Positions 1 through 6,980 are shown, numbered from the stretch's first letter. The stretch: 20,103 nucleotides of DNA from Gammaproteobacteria bacterium (GCA_024639445.1 JAHEIJ010000003.1:1-20103); one strand, 5' to 3'. The notes: a model not told the origin generated them from the sequence alone. Made by a program: numbers and translations.

Positions 1-1
1 A

Positions 2-175
2 TTGGGCGCACCCAATCTGACCGACAATGTCTGGTTGTACGGCGGTTCCCCTGGTGTAATTCGTATGACCATTGCCAAGGGTCGTAATGGCGTCATGCCG
101 GCTCACCGTGACTTTCTGGGCGAAGACAAGGTACATGTGCTGGCCGCTTACGTTTACAGCCTGTCGGCAAAATAA
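2..175 (+). CDS. ccoP: cbb3-type cytochrome c oxidase subunit III, C-terminal fragment
   Basis: The 57 visible residues end the second cytochrome c domain of CcoP, the membrane-anchored dihaem subunit that passes electrons to the CcoNO core of the high-affinity cbb3 oxidase. The sequence shows a segment around APNLTDNVWLYGG and the conserved GRNGVMPAHRD segment. The methionine in MPAH is the expected distal ligand of the second haem. The C-terminal helix ends VYSLSAK and is followed by TAA. The CxxCH motifs and membrane anchor lie to the left of the window. The downstream neighbours ccoG and ccoH support the assignment, since this order is usual for ccoNOQP operons. Only the start and the upstream subunits are unseen; the family call is firm. 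Confidence 0.9.
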   Translation: MGAPNLTDNVWLYGGSPGVIRMTIAKGRNGVMPAHRDFLGEDKVHVLAAYVYSLSAK

Positions 176-191
176 CCTGCATCAAAAATCC

Positions 192-238
192 GGCAGCAGG
201 TCTTGATACCCTGCTGCCCTCCTTGCAACCCAAGGAGG
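192..238 (+). other. Two adjacent stem-loops after ccoP
   Basis: A 9-bp perfect stem (192-200 with 210-218) is followed directly by a second 8-bp stem (218-225 with 231-238) that shares its boundary base. Neither has a uridine tract, so neither looks like an intrinsic terminator alone. They may protect the 3' end of the ccoNOQP mRNA or slow exonucleases. The pairing is seen in the sequence; the function is inference. Confidence 0.45.
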
Positions 239-312
239 TTCTTGTAGTTGGAAATATTCTTAATGAAATAATCCAAACGAGAATTCCTTGATTCTTCTAG
301 GTTAGAATTAGT

Positions 313-343
313 ATGCCACCTCGTGAACCGGGGTGGCATTTTT
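313..343 (+). terminator. Intrinsic terminator between ccoP and ccoG
   Basis: An 8-bp perfect stem (ATGCCACC at 313-320 with GGTGGCAT at 332-339) has an 11-base loop and runs into five T residues. The T run lies on the plus-strand side only, so it should end the transcript coming from ccoNOQP. If so, ccoG depends on readthrough or on its own promoter. Confidence 0.7.
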
Positions 344-371
344 GCTTACTACAGCGGATTAAGCCTAAATT
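342..371 (+). promoter_or_regulatory. Weak candidate promoter for ccoG
   Basis: TTGCTT (342-347) stands 18 bases before TAAATT (366-371), in the only space left between the terminator and ccoG. Matches to the sigma70 consensus are poor. If this is real, transcription would begin only a few bases before the ccoG ATG, which has no clear ribosome-binding site, so the message would be nearly leaderless. No FNR box is apparent here. Confidence 0.2.
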
Positions 372-383
372 TAGACACGTGAA

Positions 384-1790
384 ATGAACAACCCATCTAC
401 TTCGGAAATGCAACCCGGGCAGGAACCGGAAGAGTTTTACGCCAAGCATCAGAAGATCTATCCCCGCAAGGTAACCGGTATTTTTGCCACCCTGCGCACA
501 CTCGGGATAATGGTGCTGCTTGGCCTCTACTACATCGTGCCCTGGTTGCGTTGGGACGGTCACCAGGCCGTATTGTTCGATCTGCCGGCGCGTAAATTCT
601 ATATTTTCGGATTAACTTTCTGGCCACAGGATTTCTTTTATCTGGCCATCCTGTTGATTATCGCGGCGCTGGCACTGTTTTTCTTTACCGCCCTGGCAGG
701 ACGGCTGTGGTGCGGTTACGCCTGCCCCCAGACTGTCTGGACAGAGGTTTTCCTGCGAATCGAGCGCCTCATTGAAGGCGATCGCAACAAACAAATGAAA
801 CTGGCCAAGGCACCCTGGTCTATGCGCAAGCTCATGCTTAAATCCAGCACCCAGTTTGTCTGGATTATTTTCTCGGCCTGGACCGGCTTCACCTTCGTCG
901 GGTACTTCACTCCAATCCTTGAACTGGGACAGTCCCTGATAAATATGTCCCTCGGACCGTGGGAAACATTCTGGATTATCTTTTATGGTTTTGCCACCTA
1001 CGGCAACGCCGGCTTCTTGCGTGAGCAGGTCTGCATTTACATGTGTCCCTATGCGCGTTTTCAAAGCGCCATGTTTGACAACGACACCCTGATTATTTCC
1101 TATGATGAAAAACGTGGGGATCCGCGTGGTTCGCGGAAGCGTGCAGCTGATCCGGCTACCCTGGGGCTGGGTGATTGTATCGACTGCACCTTGTGTGTCC
1201 AGGTCTGCCCCACCGGTATCGATATTCGCGATGGCCTGCAATACCAGTGTATCGGTTGCGCCGCCTGTATCGACATTTGCGACGAAGTCATGGACAAAAT
1301 GGGCTATGCCAAGGGTCTGGTTCGCTATACCACCCAGAATGCCCTGAAGGGGACGGCGACCCATATTGTTCGGCCCCGCATGTTTGTCTATGGCGTACTC
1401 ATTTCCACCATCACCATTGCCCTTTTCTATAGCATGATTACTCGCATGCCCCTGGGGCTGGACATTATTCGCGATCGAAATGCTCTCTACCGGGAAACGA
1501 CAGATGGCCTGGTGGAAAACATCTATACCCTGAAAATCATTAATATGGATGCGCACCCCCATACCTATCATCTCAGCGTGTCCGGTCTGAAGGGACTGCT
1601 ACTGATCAATCGCAAGGGAGAGGTTACCGTCAATAGTGGTGAAGTCATTGAATTGCCGGTGCGTGTTCAGATCGATCCGGTTAACTTGCAACGCACGGGA
1701 AGTGATATCCAGTTCCAGTTGGAAGCCGTTGATGATGCTGAATTGAAAGTGATTGAAACCGGTCGTTTTATCGGGCCGGTAATGAAATAG
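384..1790 (+). CDS. ccoG: Cytochrome c oxidase accessory protein CcoG (FixG/RdxA family)
   Basis: Membrane-bound iron-sulfur protein needed for maturation of cbb3 oxidase; family members have been linked to reduction of copper for the CuB centre. The 468 residues are full length for the family. Membrane segments are visible at about 36-54, 84-106, 157-176 and 193-208, with another at 333-351. Cysteine motifs CGYACP (110-115) and CIYMCP (217-222) flank the middle helices. A two-cluster ferredoxin domain follows with C265, C268, C271, C275 and C289, C292, C295, C299. The last ~100 residues form the Ig-like C-terminal domain typical of FixG. The start follows a weak purine stretch and gives the expected N-terminus. 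The gene sits after ccoP and before ccoH, as in many Proteobacteria. All expected cysteines are present. Confidence 0.95.
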   Translation: MNNPSTSEMQPGQEPEEFYAKHQKIYPRKVTGIFATLRTLGIMVLLGLYYIVPWLRWDGHQAVLFDLPARKFYIFGLTFWPQDFFYLAILLIIAALALFFFTALAGRLWCGYACPQTVWTEVFLRIERLIEGDRNKQMKLAKAPWSMRKLMLKSSTQFVWIIFSAWTGFTFVGYFTPILELGQSLINMSLGPWETFWIIFYGFATYGNAGFLREQVCIYMCPYARFQSAMFDNDTLIISYDEKRGDPRGSRKRAADPATLGLGDCIDCTLCVQVCPTGIDIRDGLQYQCIGCAACIDICDEVMDKMGYAKGLVRYTTQNALKGTATHIVRPRMFVYGVLISTITIALFYSMITRMPLGLDIIRDRNALYRETTDGLVENIYTLKIINMDAHPHTYHLSVSGLKGLLLINRKGEVTVNSGEVIELPVRVQIDPVNLQRTGSDIQFQLEAVDDAELKVIETGRFIGPVMK

Positions 1791-1819
1791 TCACCACTGA
1801 CTTCCGACAGGAATTAATT

Positions 1820-1900
1820 ATGACTTGCCTGGTCAATTCGATACATGCCAACTTATTCATACAAAACCTGATTCAAGCATTGAGGCTAAGATGTCTGTAA
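1820..1900 (+). CDS. Possible 26-residue upstream ORF overlapping the ccoH start
   Basis: An ATG at 1820 follows a good Shine-Dalgarno match (AGGA at 1809-1812, spacing 7) and opens a 26-codon frame that stops at TAA 1898-1900. It therefore overlaps the first codons of ccoH (ATG 1891) by 10 bases in another frame. The peptide begins MTCLVNSIHANLF and matches nothing I recognise. Its initiation site looks stronger than that of ccoG, and the overlap would suit translational coupling to ccoH. It could equally be a chance ORF or a remnant of an older ccoH start. Confidence 0.3.
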   Translation: MTCLVNSIHANLFIQNLIQALRLRCL

Positions 1901-2397
1901 CCATGAACGAACTGACACCCTGGTATAAACAATTTTGGCCGTGGTTTTTGATGGCATTACCTGCATCGGCTGTCGTGGCGGGGATTGTTACGGTCGTGAT
2001 CGCCATGACCAACCCTGACGGCCTGGTCAAGGACGATTATTACAAAGCGGGCCTGGGCATTAACCGCACCCTGGAGCGGGAACAACAGGCTGCCGCTCTG
2101 GGCCTGCATGCTGGCCTTGAATGGCAACCCGCCGCGCAACAGATCACGCTCCAACTCAACGCCGAAAAACCGATCAAAAGCGAGCGCTTGCTCCTGGAAT
2201 TGCTCCATCCCACCCGAAGTGGTCTGGATATTCGAGTCCCGTTACAACATCAGGGAAATAACCGCTATAGCGGCGTGTTGGCAGCCAACCCGGCAGCTGG
2301 AAACTGGTATCTGATCATCACGCCTGAGGATGAATCCTGGCGACTGAACGGCCGCGCCCGGCTGCCGGAGCAGACTATCTGGGAACTGACGCCCTGA
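1891..2397 (+). CDS. ccoH: FixH/CcoH family cbb3 oxidase assembly protein
   Basis: CcoH is a single-span membrane protein that associates with and stabilises the cbb3 oxidase during assembly. The 168-residue product has the family signature: an aromatic N-terminus (PWYKQFWPWFLMALP), one membrane helix at about 18-40, and the conserved DDYYKAGLGINR motif (48-59). A ~100-residue periplasmic beta-rich domain follows. I chose ATG 1891 because TGAGG at 1881-1885 sits 5 bases upstream. ATG 1903 is a possible alternative, and a TTG further upstream at 1825 would add 22 residues without family support. The gene lies 100 bases after ccoG, so the two are probably cotranscribed. A short ORF with a strong ribosome-binding site overlaps its start. 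Confidence 0.9.
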   Translation: MSVTMNELTPWYKQFWPWFLMALPASAVVAGIVTVVIAMTNPDGLVKDDYYKAGLGINRTLEREQQAAALGLHAGLEWQPAAQQITLQLNAEKPIKSERLLLELLHPTRSGLDIRVPLQHQGNNRYSGVLAANPAAGNWYLIITPEDESWRLNGRARLPEQTIWELTP

Positions 2398-2475
2398 TGT
2401 TGAAATGCTATAACCGGAATGACTGAAATTAGCCGGCCATCAGAGTCGGACAATAACACCAGGGGAGATAAAACC

Positions 2476-2730
2476 ATGACAGAAAACAGGCAAGATATCC
2501 CGGCCATTCAAAAAATTATTGCGGTGCTGTGGCCTTCCTTTCTGACCTCGGGCGTGGCCACTATTCTGTTCTTTACGGCCTTCGATCCACAGGCCCTGAG
2601 CCTGAGTAGCGGTTATGGCGAAATCAGTCGGCTAGGCGGCTATAGTGTCGGTTTTTTCCTGTTCTGGCTGCTGACCTCTGTCACTTGTACGTTGAGCTGT
2701 TACTTCCAGCGCCCCTGCCAGAATTCCTGA
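2476..2730 (+). CDS. Small two-helix inner-membrane protein after ccoH, function unknown
   Basis: An 84-residue protein with two hydrophobic segments (about residues 13-34 and 53-75) separated by a short loop rich in small polar residues. It ends with a cysteine-containing tail (CYFQRPCQ). I do not recognise a named family. The start at ATG 2476 is supported by a strong AGGGGAG at 2461-2467 with 8 bases of spacing; an ATG at 2419 in the same frame has no such site. It lies 78 bases after ccoH on the same strand, in the place where ccoI or ccoS is often found, but it resembles neither: it has no P-type ATPase motifs and two helices rather than the single one of CcoS. A role in oxidase assembly or stability is inference from position only. 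Confidence 0.75.
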   Translation: MTENRQDIPAIQKIIAVLWPSFLTSGVATILFFTAFDPQALSLSSGYGEISRLGGYSVGFFLFWLLTSVTCTLSCYFQRPCQNS

Positions 2731-2837
2731 CACTGATAGTAAAACTGCCGCGAGCCGCTTCACACTCCTGTAATTTGTTTGCCGGGACGACCTGTATTGG
2801 CTCGACAGATTAAGGTGTGAAAGGCAGTATCCCTTGC

Positions 2838-3566
2838 ATGTGGTTGCCTTTTCGTAAACGTCGTCGTCGACCATCCCGCTTTGGCGTCTATGGACGTTAT
2901 GTACGTTGGGGTATACGCGTGGGGCTGATGCTGCTCGCGCTGGACATTTTCTACCTCATCCATATCTGGCCCGACTGGCAACAGCTTAACCAGGGCCCCA
3001 TCGCCAAATCACGTTTCATCCAGGGTTATGAATCACGACGGCAAGCAGACAAGTCGCTCCCCGCGTTACGCTGGCGACCGGTAGCGTTAAGTCGGATCCC
3101 GAAAAAAGTACAGCGTGCCGTGATCGTGGCCGAGGATGCGCGTTTTTACACCCATAACGGTTTTGACGTCATTGCCTTTCGTGAAGCCATGGATTACAAC
3201 CTGCAAACGCGGAAAATGAAATACGGCGCCAGCACCCTGTCCCAGCAGACCGTGAAAAATATGTTCTTCACTGGGTCGCGAAATCCATTGCGCAAATGGC
3301 ATGAACTAATCTTTACCGTTGGCATGGAATTCAATGTCAGCAAGAAGCGCATTCTTGAGACCTATTTGAACATTGCTGAATTCGGTAAGGGGATTTATGG
3401 AGTTGAAGCCGCAGCCCAGCATTACTGGGGCCGAAATGTATCCAACCTTAATCGTTGGCAGGCAGCACAGTTGGCGGCGACCCTACCCAGTCCGGTTAAA
3501 CATAACCCAGCAACCCGTACCAAGGTGTTTCTGCAACGGGCGCAGCGCGTGTATCAGCGAATGTAA
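2838..3566 (+). CDS. mtgA: Monofunctional biosynthetic peptidoglycan glycosyltransferase (GT51)
   Basis: MtgA polymerises lipid II into glycan strands at the outer face of the inner membrane and has no transpeptidase domain. Residue numbers are from ATG 2838. A basic N-terminus (RKRRRR) precedes one membrane anchor at about 24-46. The GT51 motifs follow in order: VAEDARFYTHNGFD with catalytic E99, GASTLSQQTVKN (130-141), RKWHELIFTVGME, and KKRILETYLNIAEFG with YGVEAAAQHYWG. The 242-residue length matches the family. A GTG at 2817 would add seven residues, but AAGG at 2821-2824 better serves the ATG, at long spacing. The gene does not belong functionally with ccoGH and has a 107-base gap before it, with no clear promoter visible. 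The class A PBP gene at 11945-14521 has the same GT domain. Confidence 0.95.
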   Translation: MWLPFRKRRRRPSRFGVYGRYVRWGIRVGLMLLALDIFYLIHIWPDWQQLNQGPIAKSRFIQGYESRRQADKSLPALRWRPVALSRIPKKVQRAVIVAEDARFYTHNGFDVIAFREAMDYNLQTRKMKYGASTLSQQTVKNMFFTGSRNPLRKWHELIFTVGMEFNVSKKRILETYLNIAEFGKGIYGVEAAAQHYWGRNVSNLNRWQAAQLAATLPSPVKHNPATRTKVFLQRAQRVYQRM

Positions 3567-3584
3567 CCGGCTGAAGGTATTGGG

Positions 3585-3974
3585 TTATTTGTAGTCGGCG
3601 TAAGACTTTTCTTCGACCAGCTCTGAGCCCAGTTTCAAATTGAGTTCCCGTTTTACTGCCGCCCGGTCGTCATTGGTGAAATAGACGGCCCGTGCCAATT
3701 CAATGAATTCCTGGTCAAATGTCTTGTTGCGCTCCTTATCACGGATGTCATCCTCGATTTCCCACAGCTTTTCGTTGATGGCTTTAAGACGTGCCATCTC
3801 ATCGGTGATGTCCGTCTTTGAAGCAGGATGTGTCGCCCAACTTTCCTGTAGCAAGCTTAACTCCCGATTGACGTTCTCAAGTTTCGCCGAATCGGAAATG
3901 CGTTCGCTTTTGATTTCCAGAATGGTGATTTTGTCCAGAAACTCGCCAAAGGATGCCTCAACTTTAATTGTCAT
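3585..3974 (-). CDS. DUF6165 family protein
   Basis: The 129-residue product looks like DUF6165, a family without a known function. Recognisable parts are the start MTIKVEASFGEFLDKITILEI, the helical middle with LKAINEKLWEIEDDIRDKE, and the end GSELVEEKSYADYK. The protein is highly charged, mostly helical, and has no signal peptide or membrane segment, so it should be cytoplasmic. I chose ATG 3974 because family members start there, although it lacks a Shine-Dalgarno site. ATG 4016, with GGAG 11 bases upstream, would add 14 residues (MPYTLFGHKTHPID) and is a real alternative. The gene is convergent with mtgA, 18 bases between stops, and divergent from the thioredoxin-fold gene. Relatives are often seen near envelope glycan genes, from memory; that hint is weak. 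Confidence 0.8.
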   Translation of the reverse strand: MTIKVEASFGEFLDKITILEIKSERISDSAKLENVNRELSLLQESWATHPASKTDITDEMARLKAINEKLWEIEDDIRDKERNKTFDQEFIELARAVYFTNDDRAAVKRELNLKLGSELVEEKSYADYK

Positions 3975-4063
3975 ATCGATAGGATGGGTCTTGTGGCCAA
4001 ATAGGGTGTAGGGCATTCTATCTACAGCTCCAGCGGCAAGCAAACCCTTCGGGACATATTTTC

Positions 4064-5107
4064 ATGCATCTCAGTCCTCACAAAAACTTTTCCCGGTCCA
4101 TTATCATCCAGCTATTCCTGCTACTTATGGCGGTCTATTACGGCCCCGCGTTCGCCAGTATCAACACCGGGGACGTCTTTGATGATCAACCGCTCAGTGA
4201 TGACTTGATCATGCCGGACTGGTTCAAGGTCAGCTTTCTTGATTTGGAGGAAGACTTGAACGAAGCCGTGGAAAACGGCAAACAGGGTTTAATCGTCTAT
4301 TTCGGCCAGAAACGTTGTGCTTACTGCAAAGCCCACCTGAAAAATAACTGGGGTCAGAAAGATATCCTGGCTTATACCCAGAAGCATTTTGATGTGATTC
4401 ATATCAATATTCGGGGCCAGAAAGAAGTCACCGGCATGGATGGCAACACTTACACCGAGAAGGAGTTTGCCATCAAGTATGAGACCAACTTCACACCTTC
4501 ACTGGCATTTTTTAACCGCGATGGAAAACTGGTGCTGCGTCTGCGTGGCTATCGTCCCCCGTATCAGTTCCGTGCCGCACTGGAATATGTCGCCGATACT
4601 CATTACCGCCAGGAGCCGTTCGACGAGTACATGGCGCGCGCTGAACAAGCCTTTAGCTTTGGCAAAGAGACGCTTAATGTGCATGACGCCTTTTTGCCGC
4701 CACCTTATGCACTGGATCGCAGCCGTTTCCCGGCGGACCGCCCTCTACTGGTTGCGTTTGAGCGACATAACTGTCATGCCTGCGATGTATTGCATGCCGG
4801 CCCGTTAAGTGATTCACGCATCAATCAGTTGCTGCAACAACTTGATATCGTCCAGCTGGATATGCGGGCCGACACCCCGGTATTGACCCCGGGCGGCCAA
4901 AAGATCACTTCCCGGCAATGGGCCGAACAGTTACAACTTGATTACGCGCCAACATTGATTTTATTTGATGAGCGAGGAAAGGAGATCATTCGGATTGATT
5001 CCGTGGTCTGGTTCTATCGCCTGCAGAACGTGCTGAATTACGTTATCAGTAAGGGATACCGCCAGTTTCCGACTTTCCAGGCCTGGCGCCAGCATCGCCA
5101 GCAATAA
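4064..5107 (+). CDS. Exported tandem thioredoxin-fold protein (two CxxC domains)
   Basis: 347 residues with a signal peptide: hydrophobic stretch 13-27 after basic residues, probable cleavage after AFA near residue 31. Two thioredoxin-like domains follow. The first has CAYC (C85, C88) and a TP pair with the expected cis-proline P145. The second has CHAC (C237, C240) and the cis-proline P296 in DYAPTLILF. Each carries the F-x-R-D/E-G-K hairpin usual after the cis-proline (FNRDGK, FDERGK). The first domain resembles SoxW/thioredoxin_2-type periplasmic proteins. The likely role is thiol reduction or exchange in the periplasm, perhaps for cytochrome c or copper-site assembly, but the substrate is unknown. 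GGGA at 4051-4054 lies 9 bases before the ATG. Two intact active sites suggest a domain duplication retained for function. Confidence 0.8.
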   Translation: MHLSPHKNFSRSIIIQLFLLLMAVYYGPAFASINTGDVFDDQPLSDDLIMPDWFKVSFLDLEEDLNEAVENGKQGLIVYFGQKRCAYCKAHLKNNWGQKDILAYTQKHFDVIHINIRGQKEVTGMDGNTYTEKEFAIKYETNFTPSLAFFNRDGKLVLRLRGYRPPYQFRAALEYVADTHYRQEPFDEYMARAEQAFSFGKETLNVHDAFLPPPYALDRSRFPADRPLLVAFERHNCHACDVLHAGPLSDSRINQLLQQLDIVQLDMRADTPVLTPGGQKITSRQWAEQLQLDYAPTLILFDERGKEIIRIDSVVWFYRLQNVLNYVISKGYRQFPTFQAWRQHRQQ

Positions 5108-5178
5108 CATCCTGTTCGCCGCCCTTTCCTGTCTCGAACCCGATCACACCACTAGCGGCCGGGGTGTTTGACCGATTT

Positions 5179-6459
5179 TCAGGACCGGGAGCGATGCCGT
5201 CTCGGCCGATCGCCTCCCTTGCGGTTATCACCCGGCTTCCCATAACGTCGCCGTGGCGGACGTTTTTCCCGTATTGGTGGTTTGGATTTAACCAACAAGT
5301 CACTGGTGATGGAGACCACCTGAATTTTATGGCCGATGTACTCCTCGATTTCGGGCAGGGAAAATACATATTCATCGCAGGCAAAACTGAGGGCATCACC
5401 ACTTGCACCGACCCGACCCGTCCGGCCTATACGGTGGACGTAGTCTTCCGCATCCTGGGGTAAGTCGTAATTAATAACATGGCTGACGGCGGGAATATGC
5501 AAACCCCGTGCGGCCACATCGGTCGCCACCATGATATTCACTTCCCCATCAGTGAAGGCCTGCAGCAACCGTAGCCTTTTTTTCTGTGGCACGTCACCGC
5601 TCAGCAGGGCCACACCATAATCATTACCCTTGAGATAGGCCTCAACATCCTCGGCCACCCGCTTGGTATTCACAAAAATCAGCACCCGTCCAACAGGGTG
5701 TGACTTTAACAGTCCGAGCAACAACGGAATCTTCTCTTCCTTGGAAGGATAAAACGCCTGTTCGGTGATTTGCCCGGCCGTAACCTGGGCAGGCTCAATT
5801 TCAACCGGTTGCGGATTGTTCATGTGCTCATAGGCCAGCTCCTGTACGCGATGGGACAGGGTAGCGGAAAACAACAGGTTGAGCCGTTTTTCCGGATGCG
5901 GCATGCGGCGCAACAGGAATCGGATATCCTTGATAAAACCCAGGTCGAACATGCGATCTGCTTCATCAAGAACCATTACCTGCGCAGCTTTCAAATCGAA
6001 AACCCGTTGCTTGAAATAGTCGATTATCCGACCGGGAGTGCCGATCAGAATATCGACCCCTTCCTCAAGTTGCTTGCGCTGTGACTCATAGCCCGTGCCG
6101 CCAAAAACCAGCCCGAGTTTCAAGCCGGTAAACTGACCCAACGCCACTGCGTCTTTATGGATCTGAACCGCCAGTTCACGGGTAGGCGCCAGGATCATGG
6201 CACGTGGTTGATTGGGGCGACGTGTTTCAGCCGGTGGATGTCGCAGCAGATAAGAATAGGTCGCGATCAGAAAGGCCGCGGTTTTGCCAGTTCCGGTCTG
6301 GGCCTGACCGCTGACATCTTTACCCGCTAATGCAATTGGCAAGGTTTCTGCTTGGATGGGCGTGCAACGTGAAAATCCAGTTGACTCAATACCTTGCGAA
6401 AGGGATTCGGGCAAATCGAAATCGGTAAAACTAACATTAGTTAAATGTGCATCACTCAT
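5179..6459 (-). CDS. rhlB: DEAD-box ATP-dependent RNA helicase RhlB
   Basis: RhlB unwinds structured RNA and in enterobacteria feeds it to the RNase E / PNPase degradosome. The 426 residues are close to the E. coli length. Motifs appear in order: Q motif around 29-37, AQTGTGKT (53-60), PTRELA (92-97), TPGR (141-144), DEAD (165-168), SAT (198-200), ARGLHIP (317-323) and HRIGRTGR (342-349). The C-terminus is a basic arginine-rich tail (KPPIREKRPPRRRYGK and on), usual for RhlB and likely to bind RNA. The gene is divergent from trxA, as in E. coli, where the rhlB-trxA-rho order is conserved; that context separates RhlB from other DEAD-box paralogues. No Shine-Dalgarno site precedes the ATG. Confidence 0.93.
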   Translation of the reverse strand: MSDAHLTNVSFTDFDLPESLSQGIESTGFSRCTPIQAETLPIALAGKDVSGQAQTGTGKTAAFLIATYSYLLRHPPAETRRPNQPRAMILAPTRELAVQIHKDAVALGQFTGLKLGLVFGGTGYESQRKQLEEGVDILIGTPGRIIDYFKQRVFDLKAAQVMVLDEADRMFDLGFIKDIRFLLRRMPHPEKRLNLLFSATLSHRVQELAYEHMNNPQPVEIEPAQVTAGQITEQAFYPSKEEKIPLLLGLLKSHPVGRVLIFVNTKRVAEDVEAYLKGNDYGVALLSGDVPQKKRLRLLQAFTDGEVNIMVATDVAARGLHIPAVSHVINYDLPQDAEDYVHRIGRTGRVGASGDALSFACDEYVFSLPEIEEYIGHKIQVVSITSDLLVKSKPPIREKRPPRRRYGKPGDNRKGGDRPRRHRSRS

Positions 6460-6467
6460 GGCGCGAC

Positions 6468-6495
6468 AGCATACCAGATAAGGCTACGCATTGGA
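6468..6495 (-). promoter_or_regulatory. Candidate extended -10 promoter for rhlB
   Basis: On the minus strand TATGCT (6473-6468) is preceded by TGG, giving an extended -10, with a weak -35 TCCAAT (6495-6490) at 16 bases. The -10 ends only 8 bases before the rhlB ATG, which has no ribosome-binding site, so a leaderless or nearly leaderless message is possible. This is pattern reading only. Confidence 0.2.
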
Positions 6496-6496
6496 C

Positions 6497-6525
6497 TTGC
6501 AATCACCTGTGTCTTGGGCTCAAAT
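6497..6525 (+). promoter_or_regulatory. Candidate promoter for trxA
   Basis: TTGCAA (6497-6502) and TCAAAT (6520-6525) are separated by 17 bases, four of six matches each. Transcription would begin near 6532, giving a leader of about 45 bases to the trxA TTG. It lies in the 117-base rhlB/trxA divergent region. The match is moderate and untested. Confidence 0.25.
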
Positions 6526-6576
6526 GTGAGCATCCAAGAACACAATTTGGAAACAGACAAACGGGGAGACAAGATC

Positions 6577-6903
6577 TTGAGTGACAAAATTGCCTATGTA
6601 ACTGACGATACGTTTGAAGCCGAAGTCGTCAATGCTGAAGGACCGGTTCTGGTGGACTATTGGGCTGACTGGTGCGGCCCCTGCAAGATGATTGCACCCA
6701 TCCTGGATGAAATAGCTGACGAATACGAAGGCAAACTAAAAGTGGCCAAACTCAACATTGATGAGAATCCGGCGACACCACCGAAATTCGGGATTCGCGG
6801 CATCCCGACCCTGATGCTTTTCAAAAACGGCAACGTCGAAGCCACCAAGGTCGGCGCGGTATCCAAATCCCAGCTGAGCGCCTTCATCGACAGCAACCTT
6901 TAA
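6577..6903 (+). CDS. trxA: Thioredoxin 1
   Basis: Cytoplasmic thioredoxin that reduces protein disulfides such as those of ribonucleotide reductase, recharged by thioredoxin reductase. The 108-residue product begins MSDKIAYVTDDTF and carries WADWCGPCK with active-site C33 and C36, the conserved D26, and the cis-proline P77 in RGIPTLMLF. The start is TTG 6577: GGGGAG at 6563-6568 sits 8 bases upstream, and the length then equals that of E. coli TrxA. The only in-frame ATG upstream, at 6445, would add 44 residues without family support and would overlap rhlB. A TTG start may lower expression, unusual for an abundant protein. rho follows on the same strand, as in E. coli. Confidence 0.95.
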   Translation: MSDKIAYVTDDTFEAEVVNAEGPVLVDYWADWCGPCKMIAPILDEIADEYEGKLKVAKLNIDENPATPPKFGIRGIPTLMLFKNGNVEATKVGAVSKSQLSAFIDSNL

Positions 6904-6924
6904 TCCTAAACTGATTTTTTCATC

Positions 6925-6952
6925 GTCCAGCCCAACTCACGCGGGGCTGGAC
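6925..6952 (+). other. Stem-loop after trxA without a T tract
   Basis: GTCCAGCCC (6925-6933) and GGGCTGGAC (6944-6952) form a perfect 9-bp stem with a 10-base loop, 21 bases after the trxA stop. No T run follows on the plus strand, so it is not a standard intrinsic terminator. It may trim or protect the trxA message, or act as a partial stop before the rho leader. Confidence 0.45.
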
Positions 6953-6980
6953 GCCACTAGAGATTAGTGATAACGTTGCC

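Noticed and set aside
612..1571. Long open frame of 319 codons on the minus strand inside ccoG
   Set aside because: It lies wholly opposite a full-length, motif-complete ccoG, has low-complexity histidine/glycine composition typical of antisense shadows, and has no recognisable domain.
1825..1890. TTG-initiated extension of ccoH
   Set aside because: The added 22 residues do not resemble FixH N-termini, and ATG 1891 has TGAGG at proper spacing.
2817..2837. GTG start for mtgA
   Set aside because: AAGG stands only one base before the GTG, too close to work well; the extra seven residues add nothing to the cytoplasmic basic region. It cannot be fully excluded.
5146..5167. Possible terminator between the thioredoxin-fold gene and rhlB
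   Set aside because: Only five base pairs (ACACC with GGTGT) around a 12-base loop, and no T run on either strand.
6445..6576. ATG-initiated 44-residue extension of trxA
   Set aside because: It would overlap rhlB and make a thioredoxin far longer than the family; TTG 6577 has a strong ribosome-binding site and gives the standard length.
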